A DNA stretch of 64,000 nucleotides, taken from positions 18,566,676 to 18,630,675 of the forward strand of contig JASKMD010000008.1 of NCBI GenBank assembly GCA_030144725.1, read 5' to 3'. Below are positions 11,683 to 22,700 of this stretch, piece by piece. Positions within the stretch are counted from its first letter, which is position 1. Each line of letters begins with the position of its first letter. The stretch is from Haematococcus lacustris (Eukaryota > Chlorophyta > Chlorophyceae > Chlamydomonadales > Haematococcaceae). The translations under genes and the position numbers were made by a program. The notes beneath the pieces were generated by a model. The model was given only the letters and a program-made list of their open reading frames with translations, was not told the origin of the DNA and searched no databases.

Positions 11683-12689
11683 CGGCCCTGTTGCCAACTG
11701 CCCCTGCTGCCAACCTCCCCCTGTCCCCCTGTTGCCAACCTCGTCCATCAGCCCCCAGGCCCCTCAGTGGCTTGCCTCTCTGGCTGCAGGCTGCCGGCTC
11801 CCTGCTGAAAGCCCTGCTGCTGCTGCTGTCCAGCCCCGTTGGGGGGGGTCCCCTGCTGCTGGAACTAAGTCAGGCACTGAGTGCCCTGGTGGCGGCCTGG
11901 GGAGCCGAGGGGAGGGCGGCAGCAGGCAGGGACCCTGAGGGGGTCGCCTGGAGGGCGGCAGCAGCTGCGGTGAGTTGACTCCTGCTTACCGGCCCTGAGG
12001 CCATCTTCATGCTGGCTGGCTGGTTGGCTGGCCATCGAGATGGCAAAGTGCTGCTTTGGCTAAGGTTGCTGATTGAAGAGATGTGGAGATGCTGCCCTAT
12101 GGGCACGTTGCTACTCCTGCTGCTGTTGGAGGACAACAAGGCCTATGACGTTTGGCATTTGAAGGCCACTGGTATCACTGCAGCTGCTACTGCTCCACCT
12201 GGCCCAGCCCCTGGGTGCCTGCTGCTGCCACATGTGCTGCCCCCGGCTGGCCCTCCTCCCACTGCCCCTGCTGCTGCTGCTGCCCCCGCTGCCCCTGCCA
12301 CTGCTGCACCCGCTGCCCTCTGGCCCTGATGCAGGCAGCCGTCACCGTGTCCAGGGCTGGTCCCAGCTACCAGGCAGGCCTGCGCATCATTCAGGCCCTG
12401 CCCCCCACCTCGCCCCAGCTGGTGCAGCTCAAGCAGGAGTGTGCGCTCAGCCTGCTGCAGCAGCTGTGCAGGCAGGTGCGTGCCACCCCTGCCAGCCTGC
12501 ATGTCATGCTCTTCATCTCCACTTGATGCACAGGATGATGGTGGGTTTACACCGTTGTTGCCGTCAGCACCTTGGCCCTCAACCTAGAGCCTTCATTGCA
12601 GTGGCACACTAAGTGTGGACCTCTACAAAGCGGTGTTTCTGTCTGTGTGGGGTTTCCATGCACATGGCATACACATGGCATTTCCATGG

Positions 12690-13450
12690 AATACACATGG
12701 TCATGATCACCTACCACCTACACTATTGCCTGACCCCGGAGGGCGATGATGTAGAGTTGGCATGACAAACATGCGCTAAGTGTAAGCTGATGACAGCTCA
12801 AGAGGGGGGGCACACACTACTGTGCCGCAGCGGGCTGGGTCTTGGGTGGCTTGTCTCGCACCCGCTTGTACCCCAGGCCTGGGTACTCATTGCCCTTGGC
12901 TGGCAGAGCTGTCTGCTCTGGCCAGTAGCACAGCTCCAGCGGGCGCCACTTGCTCTCCCCAATGCGCTGCATGTTCAACGCTGCATTGCAGTTCCTGTCC
13001 AGCCACTTGACTGGCTGTGGTGCTGGCTTTGCCTTGGCAGCCTTGCCGTGGGCCTTCCCTTTGCCCCTAGTGGGCTGGCTGGGCTCAGCTGCCTGCTCAG
13101 CCTTGGTGCGCTTGCTGCGCTTGGCTGGCGGGGGATTGCTGGGCCCAGGCTCTGAGGCTGCTGGCTGTGTGGCTGACTGGCTGCTGCCTGGGGCTTGTGT
13201 GGGCTTGCGTGGGGCCCCTACCGGGCACCACATCATGCCCCTCACTGGCTGGTCACGCTGCTGGCTCCAGGCTGGGCGCAGCAGGCGGAGGTCCACCTGC
13301 CCTGCTGGGGGCTTCCAGTCTGCTCGCCTGGTGGCCCTGCGTTTGTTCAGCTGCCTCTCACCCCAATCTGAGTGGCCCTCAATGCCCACCCCAATCTGAG
13401 TGGGCTCATACCAGCGTGTTACTCCGCCACATCACTCTCGCACCTCCAAA
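12690..13450 (-). pseudogene. Fanzor family A relic (A3), internally deleted, catalytic residues altered
   Basis: The minus-strand ORF (stop at 12817) encodes the family A Pro-rich region, a Lys-rich linker and the RuvC-III block with tail (NCNAALNMQRIGESKWRP, LELCYWPEQ). The RuvC-III motif reads DRNCNAAL instead of DRDCNAAL, so the Asp preceding xNAA is Asn. Upstream, near 13390, the RuvC-I segment QIGVGID appears as QIGVGIE and is tandemly duplicated, joined directly to the C-terminal region by deletion of everything between. Downstream, 12690-12816 matches the 3' non-coding block of copies A2 and A4. It cannot encode an active nuclease. It lies antisense in the presumed intron region of the plus-strand gene. 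Confidence 0.75.
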
Positions 13451-14037
13451 GGGCACCTCCAAAGGGTCAAAGGTCTGCACAAGACGTTGAAGGGTTGCAC
13501 AAGAGAGGTGGATGCTAGTTATCAGGCATATTATGGCACCTTGATGACTGGGTCAATGCTGGCTGTGGAGGGTCCTTAAGGTGCTGCATTGCTATGCCCT
13601 ATCCTTGCACTGGTAGCTGGGAGTAGATTTCCGCACGTTGTTACCGTCAGCATGCTACAGCTGCTTGGGCATGGAAACCTGCTCAGGGACTTGCTTGCAG
13701 GGGGGCCATAGTGGGCAGCTTGTCGGTGAGGAGTGTGACTATGGAGGTCGTGGGCAGGCGGGCGGGCTGGTGGGCAGGTGGTGGCACGGCAGTATGGTAG
13801 CATCATTATCGTTGCCATCGTAGTCCATCAGCATTCATTAGCACACATTGCTACATGGCATGCGCCAATCAGCAGTCCAGTGCAGCAACCATCCCGGCAG
13901 GCTGCTCTCAGTAGGTGCCAGAAAGGCAGTTACCTCAGGGGCAGGAGGCCAGGGGGCAGGCCCATGCCCAGTAGGCTATCATCACCACCCTTAGCTGCCC
14001 AACACGCCCTCTGGCCCCCAACCACTGCACCGCAGGC
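13451..14037 (+). other. Presumed intron sequence, nothing recognised
   Basis: No supported exon, RNA gene or mobile element end was found here. It separates Fanzor relic A3 from the next plus-strand exon, which has an acceptor ACCGCAG near 14036. Confidence 0.4.
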
Positions 14038-15896
14038 CCCCCCTAGTGGTGCCCCAGACCCCAGTGGCGGCAGCAGGCTGGGTGGCAGACCTAAGGAGGC
14101 GTCCATCAACCTGACCATGGCCAGGCATGTCCTGGACCTGCTGGAGGGGGTTGCCAAGAACCCACTGAAGCTGGTGTACCACGTGGATGATCTAGAGTGT
14201 AAGGGTGAGATGGGGGGTGGGGGGGCATGGTAGGGGCGGGTCAGGGAGGGAGGGAGGCAGCAGGAGGTGTGAGGGGGAGGGTAGGAAGGACCAGAAGACA
14301 GCAGGCAGAATGGTAGAGTGCTGACAGCCGGGGGGCAGGGGGTGGGGAGGCCAATAGAGCAGCATGAATGCTAGGCCCTGGGACAGGGGAGGGGAGGGCA
14401 GGGACGTCCCTGGAGCGGTTAACAAGACGGCTTAGCCAGGCAGGCGGCAGGCAGGCAGGCAGCAGGCAGGCAGATGACTATGAGACAGGCAGGCAGGCAG
14501 GCACATTACACGACAGTACAAAGGGAGGTCGGCTTGGCCTAATGCTGCTGCTCAGATGCTAAATGCGTGATCAAGCTCAGTCACAGCCGACTCTGCCCCA
14601 GCGCGTATCCTGACCTGAGCGTGACCATGACCGCCACCCTGCCCTTGCACCCTGGCACCTGGTCACCACTCAGGGTCAGGCCCTCCCTGGCCAAGTGTCC
14701 CGCCCAGCGCCCTCCTGACCTCCCTTCCCCCATCCCATCGTTTTTTATAGGTAACCCCAGGTCTCCTGATGAAGGCAAGGCCAGGGCTGTGGCTGGTGCT
14801 AGCTACTACCGCGCAATGGCCATGCTGGAGTGTGCGCTGGCCGTGCTGTGGCCGCTGCTGACTGCCAGCCCCAACCAGGGTGAGGCAAGCAGCCCGGCAC
14901 CCGGTCACCTCCCCTCAGCCTCACCCACTCCCAGACCTGTGTCGTGCAGCAGGGCTGACAGGTTTTTGACATGTGGTGGGGGTTGGAATGGAGATGGTGG
15001 TGGTGATGGTGGTGGTGGTGATGACGATGGTGTTGATAATGGTGATGACGCCACATGCACACATGGGGGTTTGTGCTGCAAGGCAAGCCACACAAGCAAT
15101 GCACAGCAAAAGAGCTAGACACTAACATGGTGGCGTGAGGAAAACATTAACCCATGTATAGCCAGGGGCCGTAGGCCACCAGGTTTACCACCACCCTCCA
15201 CCCCCCAAACCCACCTCTCAATTCACGGAGCCCCTTGCCTGCCTAGCAGCCATGGGTCATCCATGCAGGCCTGTCCACTGTCATCCACGCTGATTGCGCC
15301 CTGACTAAGGGTGGTGGGTGAGGTGCCTACCAGGTTGCCTCACGCTCACACAACTTTTGTTGCCATAGTTGGCAAGGGGCGAGGCCCACTGCCTTACCGC
15401 TTTGGCAGCTGTACTGCTCCTGCTCCTGCTCTGCTGCTGGGCTAGCGCCAGGGCTGGTGGGGTGAGGGGTGTTAGCAACCCCAGCCGTCACAATGCAGCA
15501 CATGACCCTCGTCATCACCATGGTCCTATGTACTTGTTGCGTGCTCACACGTAAAGTGTGACAACTAGGGGAGCCCCCACCCTACCTGGACTCTGCTGAT
15601 GGTGGTGGGGAGAGCAGCAGAGCAGCAGTGCAGCAGCAGGAGGAGCAGCAGGGGCAGCTGCAGCAGCAGGTCAGCAGCGGAAGGTGCAGCAGAAGTGCCG
15701 CTGGCTCAGCCCCCATGCTGTGCTGGGTGGCTGCCCTGCAGATGGCATTGCAGTGTGCAGCCAGTTCCTGCAGTACCTTCAAGGCGTCAACAACACCCCG
15801 CCGCGGATGAAGGACCCGGCATCCATGAGCTTCTTGGCAAAGGTCAGCAAAATGGTGAACCGAGTGCAGCACATGCTCGGTGAGGCGAACTCCTGA
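14038..15896 (+). CDS. Unidentified multi-exon gene, 3' exons (helical protein)
   Basis: Three exons splice in phase: about 14038-14203 (ends ECK plus one base; donor GTGAGA), 14751-14879 (begins GNPRSPDEGK, ends TASPNQ plus one base; donor GTGAGG) and about 15737-15896 (begins DGIAVCSQFL, stop TGA at 15894-15896). An additional exon near 15369 is possible but would open a stop. The predicted C-terminus is mostly alpha-helical (SINLTMARHVLDLLEGVAKN, YYRAMAMLECALAVLWPLL, SFLAKVSKMVNRVQHML). I do not recognise the family and assign no function. The candidate exons at 8649-12526 probably supply the N-terminal part. Introns contain Fanzor relics and an inverted duplication. Confidence 0.5.
14217..14392 (-). 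repeat. Right arm of the inverted duplication
   Basis: This is the reverse-complement partner of 11508-11682, starting directly after the donor of the 14038 exon. Together the arms could form a long hairpin in the pre-mRNA. Confidence 0.75.
14990..15055 (+). repeat. GGTGAT/GGT microsatellite in an intron
   Basis: An imperfect run of GGT, GAT and GAC triplets lies in the intron after the exon ending at 14879. The antisense strand would read as poly-His/Thr, which I treat as meaningless. Confidence 0.7.
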
Positions 15897-16971
15897 CCAA
15901 GCCCATCGAGAGCTGGGCAGGTGGCTGGACCAAGATTGGACATCAGCGATATACCTTGAGCGTAGCCGTAGAAGCGTGGAGCGGCTCCTGAGCTCGAATT
16001 GAAACTCGGCGCTGCAGCTGCAGCCTACCCAGGAGAGTGTGGAGCAGCCCCTGGAGCCGGGCTACTGGCCACACCGGTCTGGTCAGACTGGCCGCCCAGT
16101 CAAGACCTGCCAATGGCCAAGGCAATCTGCTCAAGGCTACGCTCAAGGTACATCGCTGATGCTCAAGGCACACTGCTTGGTGACACAGGACTGGATCAGG
16201 ACAGGGACGGAGATGATAGCTAGACACAACAGAAAGGAGGGTCTCTGGCCTGTCGGCCTTCACTGGGCATGGCCTGGTGCGTGAAAGCACCCCTGCTCCT
16301 TCCTGTGCTTGCCATGCTCGGGTTTGCATGCCAGCAAGGCCAGCATCATGCGCACCAAATGTTTTGCCTCATCACCCTTGTGTTTTATTGTCACGTGCGT
16401 GCCATCGCTTCGCGTCTTGCAACGGTGTGTGCCCACGCTGGCTGCGGCCCCAGTAGGTGTGTACCCACGCTGGCTCCCAGTCTCACGCTAACCCCTCCCT
16501 GCTAACCCAAGTCTTGTAGCACCTATAATAAGGACGGCCTTCAAAACAATGTCTTATCTATTTGAAATAAGGCTTGAGAAGGAGGACGTCATTTGCAGCT
16601 AATGAATCGGTGCACTGAAGCGGTGCAGACCAAAGAGTGACCACTGTCTTTCTCATCAACAACAAAACGCTAACTCATGACCATCTCGACCATGCACTTC
16701 AGTAACAACCAGCACACGATGTATCGCACCATCATCAACGCCACCCAAGCCCCTACGTCCTATAACAACGCGGCAACAGAGATCTGCAGTAATCTGAATG
16801 ATGGGATGCCGTTCAACGCCGTATGTGGCCCAACACCAGCCCTCCAGGCATTGAGCATCTCCTTGTTGCCAGCAACTCATCATTTTCGCTGGCATGGGTG
16901 GACCCCAGCTCTGGTAGTCCAGTGCTCCGATGCTGCCATGCTGGACGTTCTGGTGAGCAGGATGGCGGCCA
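15897..16971. other. Convergent intergenic region, no supported gene
   Basis: It lies between the stop of the plus-strand gene and the stop of the minus-strand Tpt1 gene, so both 3' untranslated regions should be here. Short ORFs on both strands look random, and no RNA gene is evident. Confidence 0.5.
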
Positions 16972-18258
16972 TTAGCCAGCAGTTGTGGACCTGCTGCTGG
17001 CAGATGTGGGTGACCGGGATTTGATCCCAGACTGCCACTCTGGCGGCAACTCCTCACGGGTGACAAGGGCAAGCAGGCTGGTGGGCAGGGGCCCCTCACA
17101 CAGCAACACCTGATTGGTGGACAAGCCAAACTGCAGCCCTGTGGCCAGTGCAGCCTGCAAATCAGCGGGGCAGTGTTGTGAATAAGCTTGTGATCAACTG
17201 TGGAGCTGGAGCAGCAATTGGAATCAGAAAAAAACATTGGAATAAAGAAAGGCATGTGTCTCCCTGCTGCCTATCCTTTCACCCTGTACCCTTACAGCCC
17301 AGTACCTGCAAGTCCAGTCGCAACAGAACCTGCGCCCAGGAGTTGGTGCGCATGTGGCCTGGCAAGGTGGCAAAGTGGATGTGGGTGCGCCCCATGCGCT
17401 TGATGTAACCGTCCTGCTGGATGGCCGCCCACCTACGCCCAGCACAGGGCGTGTGTGGAAGCGCTGGTCAATGCCTGCCATGGCGCAAGCCTGTCCCGCC
17501 ATGACTGTTTGGGCATCTACTGTGTGGGCTCAGCACGCATATGGGAATGGGGATGCGGCACATGTCCATCCTCTTTGCCCCATCCACAGATGTACGGTAG
17601 CTTGCATGTAGGAGCGGGCATGCTATGTGCACGAGGTGAGAAGCATACACAGGGGTTGGGCATTTGTGGTGATGCCATCCTCCACTTGATTTTTAACCCC
17701 TCACACCCACGGCTTGAAGCACCAGCTCCTGAAAGCTGTGTGGCAGCTTCCATGGCTTAATGGCGTTTGGCTGACGCCTTAACACCAGGCAGCTCTCGGT
17801 TGCAGCTGCTGCGCTGAACGCACCCTTGGTGGCTGGTGACGTGGATGGCAAGAGGCACTTGCTCATGATTTGTGACCCATGTCAGGATTGGGTCCTCCAG
17901 CTGTACGGAGTGGCCCTGGGCTGCGCGAATCCGAGGTGGGTCAGTAGCGTCGTCGAGTACAAACCGTTTCTGCATGCAGAGATAGTTAGGAAAGCTGGGG
18001 CAGCACCTAGGCGCACTGGACGGTCAGCTGTGCTGCAATCCATTGAACCTTGTCGTTGCAGTCAACTACTCGCCGAACTTGCTCCGCAGTCACGTTCCTC
18101 CCAAGGTGCTGTAACAGTAGTGGCAGCGGGACCCATCCCTGTGCGTCCATGGCGCCTGGTGGCGGGCTGTGGCGAAGGATACGGGACATAGCCTTGCTGA
18201 TGCGCACATCATGGTCGTCGACGCGGACCCGCTTGGCACCCGGCTGTACGCCTTTCAT
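16972..18258 (-). CDS. RNA 2'-phosphotransferase, Tpt1/KptA family
   Basis: Four exons close in phase: 18258-18049, 17969-17824, 17432-17306 and 17154-16972, giving 221 residues. Known role of the family: transfer of the splice-junction 2'-phosphate of tRNA to NAD+. Visible family blocks, in order: RISKAMSRILRHSP, AQGWVPLPLLLQHL, CNDKKRFVLDD, IRAAQGHSVQLED, a degenerate HVTSHQGWAAI where the family has HGT, GRTHIHFATLPGHMRTN, and GLQFGLSTNQVLLCEGPLP. The first donor (GTTCAA) is weak. The domain is nearly the whole protein, the usual size for Tpt1. The canonical HGT and SGMR signatures are altered, so activity is uncertain. The ATG lies exactly at the edge of the 712-bp duplicated segment starting at 18257. 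That segment must supply its 5' untranslated region and promoter. Confidence 0.85.
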
Positions 18259-18968
18259 CGAATAGAGGTCACGAAGGTGGCATGATTCACTCTGTTGCAT
18301 GGACTGCCTGGGGTTCAGGAGTTGCATTGCCCCATGTGTCCATGCAGGTGGCTGCGGCCAGTGAAAAGCATGGCAAAGCGTTCCCAAGTCCGGGGCCTGA
18401 TGTGCTCAACAAGCATCAACAACATCACCAGGTAAGCACAGACCCAATCCTACAAATGTGCATGACATGAACATATCCCACATGACATGACACATGAATT
18501 GACGTCATGCATCCCCCACACCCATGTGCAGGTTCTATGACCGGGACGTGTCAGCCGCGCTGAACATCCGCCGCTGTGCAGTCGGCCCAGGGCCACGTCC
18601 CACTGAGCTGTGCTACTGGACTTACCGCCCAGCCATGCCAAAGCCAGGCGAGCCAGGCCAGGAGTGGGTGGAGATACCCAACAAGCCCCTGTTGCGCAAG
18701 TGGCAGCGCCAGCTGCAGCAATAGCCAGCTACAGCTCAAGACAATCCCAAGCAAAAAAAACAATGAACCCCTTACAAAGGGGATGTGTGTGGCGCAGGCA
18801 CAGGCACTGGCACAGGCACACACACTAGAAGGCTGAGCTGAAGTGGGCATTAGGCACACTGTCAGTAGCCTTTACAATGATGAGCTCGCAGCCCGGTTCG
18901 ATTCCAACTCATGCTTTATTTGGGAGTAGCATGGTACGAAAAGGATATTTAAACATAAACACCCGCCT
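18257..18968. repeat. 712-bp segment, left copy (flanks the retroelement)
   Basis: This segment recurs at 28725-29436 in the same orientation and looks identical by eye. It begins inside the Tpt1 start codon and ends at CCCGCCT, where the retroelement terminal repeat starts. It contains the Tpt1 5' flank and the C-terminal end of a family B Fanzor-like gene. With the right copy it forms a target-duplication-like frame around the retroelement, far longer than the 4-6 bp expected of an LTR integrase. Confidence 0.93.
18348..18724 (+). pseudogene. Fanzor-like family B fragment (B1), RuvC-III end
   Basis: Two exons, 18348-18431 and 18532-18724 (acceptors CATGCAG and GTGCAG, donor GTAAGC), encode WLRPVKSMAKRSQVRGLMCS and RFYDRDVSAALNIRRC, then ELCYWTYRPAMPKPG and a basic end with stop TAG. 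DRDVSAALNI is the RuvC-III motif of TnpB/Fanzor proteins (DRDxNAAxNI, here Ser for Asn). The exons upstream that copy B3 (37823) still has are missing, so this is a truncated copy. Shared non-coding sequence continues to 18920 and includes a GGTTCGATTCC stretch resembling a tRNA B box. Confidence 0.7.
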
Positions 18969-19726
18969 GTCATGTCCTAATGCGTGTGTCATCATAATGC
19001 GTAACGACAATGAATCCTGTTGATATGGTTGACAACTAGGTAGCGGTTAAAGGTGTTGATCGACGACGTTAGGAGTTGCGTGTTTTCTTATCTTGCATGG
19101 GCGGCTTGCATAGCCGCGCGTGACCGTTGGTATGCCGCTGCATGTGCTTCACCTGTGCGCTGCCTGCGCGTTGCTGTGCCGCCGAAGCGCTGATGGTTGC
19201 ATGATTGATGCGTCCGTAGGACTGTAGGTATTTAGGGTTACACTCAAGCTGCATCGTCAGCTTGAGATTCCTCAACGCAGTGCTCTGCTAGGTGTTAGTA
19301 GTTGTGCTGGAGGCATCGACAGCTCAAATCGTGTAAGGGAACCGCGGTGATTGCGCCCGTGACTTTCCTGTTCAGTGGCAGCCGTGCTCCTGCAGCATTG
19401 CCTGCTTGCCACTGACGAAAACCTTCTAATCTCAAGCTGCTTCCTCGTCGTTCCGAGCGCCTCCGCGGCCCGCGTCGGGTTCGGGTCGAAGGCACCTTCC
19501 AGTTCCAGGACAACCTCGCGTTTGAGGGCGAAGAGGGCTCACATCCTGCGGACGTCCCTCTGCCGGACAACGACGCCCTCGAGGGCCTCTCACCGCACAT
19601 GGCAGCTCCTGCCCCTTCCCGCCAGGGTTTTGTCATTCAGCACCAGCTGCCCTCAGCCGGCAGCGTGCTTGCACCTCATGAGTTGGAGCGTGCTTTGCAG
19701 TGTGTCAGCAGCTTCCTCACAGTCCT
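18967..19726 (+). repeat. Terminal direct repeat of the retroelement, left (760 bp)
   Basis: It starts TGTCATGTCC and ends CTCACAGTCCT, and is repeated at 27964-28723 with one difference noticed (ATGAATCC versus ATTAATCC). It would serve as a 5' LTR, but it extends 128 bp past the gag-pol ATG at 19599. Either the LTR includes the start of the ORF, or the true LTR is shorter and the right copy is the truncated 5' end of a second, tandem element. I could not find a clear tRNA primer-binding site. The start also lacks a short target duplication. Confidence 0.88.
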
Positions 19727-22700
19727 GTGTGATGACCTATCTGATGATGTGCTTCCCCGTGCACTTGCCAAGCTGCCACAGCGGGCAGCTGCCTATGGTG
19801 CATTTGCTGACGGTTGCGCTAAGCCTTCTGTTGTGCAGGCCTACAGCGCAGCCTACACAGCCCTTTCTGAAACCCAAAGCAAAGACTCAGAGCGCTGCAT
19901 CAACCTCCTCCTCGACCTTGTGCGCCAGGATCTGTCTGATCCCGTGCTTCTCAAGGCACAGGTCATGAGCCTACGGCTTGGTGATGTGGGTGAGGGTGGC
20001 CGTGCTGAGACCCCTGCAGCCTTGCACCAGCGCTTGTCACCGCAGCTCATCAGCCTTGCCAAGGAGGGCAGTGTCAGCAAGCTAGAGGCCCTAGGCATCT
20101 ACTTCACTGCCCTTGATGCCCACAGCCGCCACGTGTTGCATACACAAGCGGCACAGTTCATGCGGCGCAGCAAGGAAGGGTTTCTGCGGGCGGCCACACC
20201 CGCAGATGACTCTGTTGAGGCTGCTCTGTTGCGTGCCTCAGCTGCCTCCACACAGGTCTTCAACGAGCTGGTGGGGCTGCTGAAGCTAGAGCAGTCCACA
20301 GCCAGGCCCCTTGGCTCAACCAGCAAGACTGTCAACACCGGGGACCTTGTCGCCAAAGTCCAGGGAGGTGATGTCATGGCAGTCAGGACTGCACAGCGTG
20401 TCGTCAAGCAGCTCAGCACCGCGCTGCAGCCTGCCCCCACCTTGCCTGTACACACACCGGCACGGCCTGGTCTGCAGTGGTGTGATCATCACAAGCGCAT
20501 GGTGTCACATAGCACTGCCGAGTGCCGGCTGGCTGTGGCAGCACCAGCCTCTCGCCCTGTGCCTGCAGCCTCACGCCCACTGCCATCAGCTGCAGCCCTG
20601 CCTGATGCGCACTCCAGTCTGCCCGCCATGGATGCTGCCACCCATGCGCAATGGCAGCAGTTTCAGCAGTTTCTGGCCATGCAAGCATCCCACTCACATG
20701 CTGCTGCTGCCCCTGTGCTCCGCGCACACACAGCCGCTCCTCGCCCCCGCTGCCTCCACTGTGGCAAGGAGGGCCAAAATGAGGATCGCTGCTTCATCAA
20801 GCATCCTGAGCTGCGCCCAACGCAATGGGGCCCTACGCGCACCATGGCCCTTTCCACTGTGCCAGAAGAAGAGATAAGTCACAGCTTCAGCGGCTGCCTT
20901 GCTGGCAGTGTTGGGTTCACTGACCAGGGCAGCAGCCAGCCTGCGCATGCCCATGCAGCAGCTGCTGATCGTCCACTGTCCTTCACACCAGGCAGTGCTA
21001 CCGTGCCACGCACCCCTGCCCGTGCACCAGAGCCAGCTGAGCAGCCCTGCCTAGCCAGCCTGGCTACTGCTGTCGCCACAATCAGCAATCAGCTTGCAGA
21101 GCTAAAGCAGCTGTCACTCATCACCACAGAGCACGTGGCACAGTTGCAGGCTCAGATGCCACTGGCCTTGGCTGTCAAAGCTAGTGCAAGCCCTTCCATG
21201 GCAGCCAGCAGCACTGTGCCATGCATCGTGGGTCCTGACCTGAAATCCAACCTGCCATATGCTCTACCTTTTGCAGCCAATCCCTCAGTGGCTGCAGGGC
21301 TGTCACTGGCAGATCTGCATGGCACACACCACGTCGTGCCCGGTGTCATGCTAGACTCAGGGTCCGCTGCCACTATGCTCACTACCACCCTCACTCAGCA
21401 GTTGCAGCTGCATCAGATGCCCTGCCAGCAGCGTATCATCCAGTCAGGGGGGGTGGCATTCCAGGTCCTGGGTGCTGTCATGGTGGAGGTGGGGTTGGGT
21501 GTAGGAGGCACACATCCTGCTCGGTCCCGTCACCGTGCATTGGTGGTTGCGGACACACCCAGCCTGCCATATAACGCCCTCATTGGCACCGATGTCTTCT
21601 ACAAGCACGGTGTGCAACTGGACTTGCCTGGCAGGTTGCTGAGCTACGCCCCACGCTTGGCCAGCCACCGTGAGCCGCAGCCCCGCCACACCATGCCTCT
21701 CTTCTTTGAGTTCCCTGCAACCTCCAGCACCGAGCTGCTAAGCCTCAGCGCCACCCCATTGTGGGCATGTGCAACCCTCCCCGAGCCAGCCAGCGACGGG
21801 GGTGCGGACAGCGGCAGCGGTCATACCAGCGCGAGCTACCTGGGGGCTCCAGGGGTAGCGCCAATGGCGACCAGCGCCACCCCTGGTTGCAGCCACGCCC
21901 CCAGTGTTGCGGAGGATCAGCCGGGGGCGGAAGTCAGGGGTCTTCCCCCGGCCCCTCGCAGCAAGCCCGGCCGCGGCATGGACAGACCGCAGCTGCCTAC
22001 CCGTACCCCCAAGCACCAGCGGCTCGGGGCAGCGGCAGCACGGCGCCGCAGCAAGCGGGAGTCACCCTCTCCCTCCTTCCGCCAGCAGCTGGCCGTCATG
22101 TTCAGTAAGGGTGTCAGCATGCGCACTCTGTGCCACACCCTACTGCTGTTGCTGTGCACTCTGGTGCATGGCACCCTGCCTAGTGCCTTGCCACCGGCCA
22201 CCTCCCTGTTCAGCGGCTCAACCATCAGCAGCACCCTCCCTGACGGCCAGCAGCACCTGCCCCCTGATGTGCGCTTCACAAAGCACGCAAAGGGAATGCT
22301 GTTTGGCAACCACCCTGGCATGCTGGCCACACAGCGTGCTGCCTTGCAGTCCCTGGTGGAGGCTCATGACAATGCCTTCTCCTACAGCTTGTCTGACCTA
22401 CCAGGGTACCATGGCCCACGCCCTCCATTCACTATCCCCCTCACCACAACTGAGCCTGTGCGCAGCCCCCCACGCCGCTACAGCCCCATCGAGCGTCAGA
22501 TCTGCACTGACAAGACTGCTGAGCTGCAGGCAGCTGGCATTGTGTCCCCGGTGGAAGGCCCATGCAACTACGCTGCTGCACCCGTCCTACCGGCAAAGAA
22601 GGATGTGCATGGCAATTGGACTGAGAAGCGGTTCGCCATCGACTTCCGGCAGCTCAATGCCGCCACACAGCCTGACATCTACGGCCTGCCCCGCCCTGAG

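Larger units (their letters stand above)
8649..12526 (+). other. Candidate exons of an unidentified helical plus-strand gene
   Basis: Several plus-strand blocks look like exons with good splice borders. They are: a block ending near 9035 (AYQQLLQLGLVLEHQGARKE, donor GTGAGT); 9591-9678 (AAAQLMTYYEQLPETG, acceptor ACGCAG, donor GTGAGC); one from about 10005 (TLADMLEALVALGYRDP, acceptor CTGCAG); one from about 11790 (SLLKALLLLLSS, donor GTGAGT near 11970); and one from about 12337 (QAGLRIIQALPP, LVQLKQECALSLLQQL, donor GTGCGT near 12477). All predict amphipathic helices of TPR- or HEAT-like character. I do not recognise the family. They may belong to the same gene as the better-supported exons at 14038-15896, but the chain is incomplete and internal phases were not all closed. 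Confidence 0.35.

Noticed and set aside
17465..17510. Independent small gene ending GGTGLRHGR
   Set aside because: The string lies within a phase-consistent intron of the Tpt1 gene and recurs at 35150-35195, so it is treated as shared sequence between Tpt1 copies rather than a gene.
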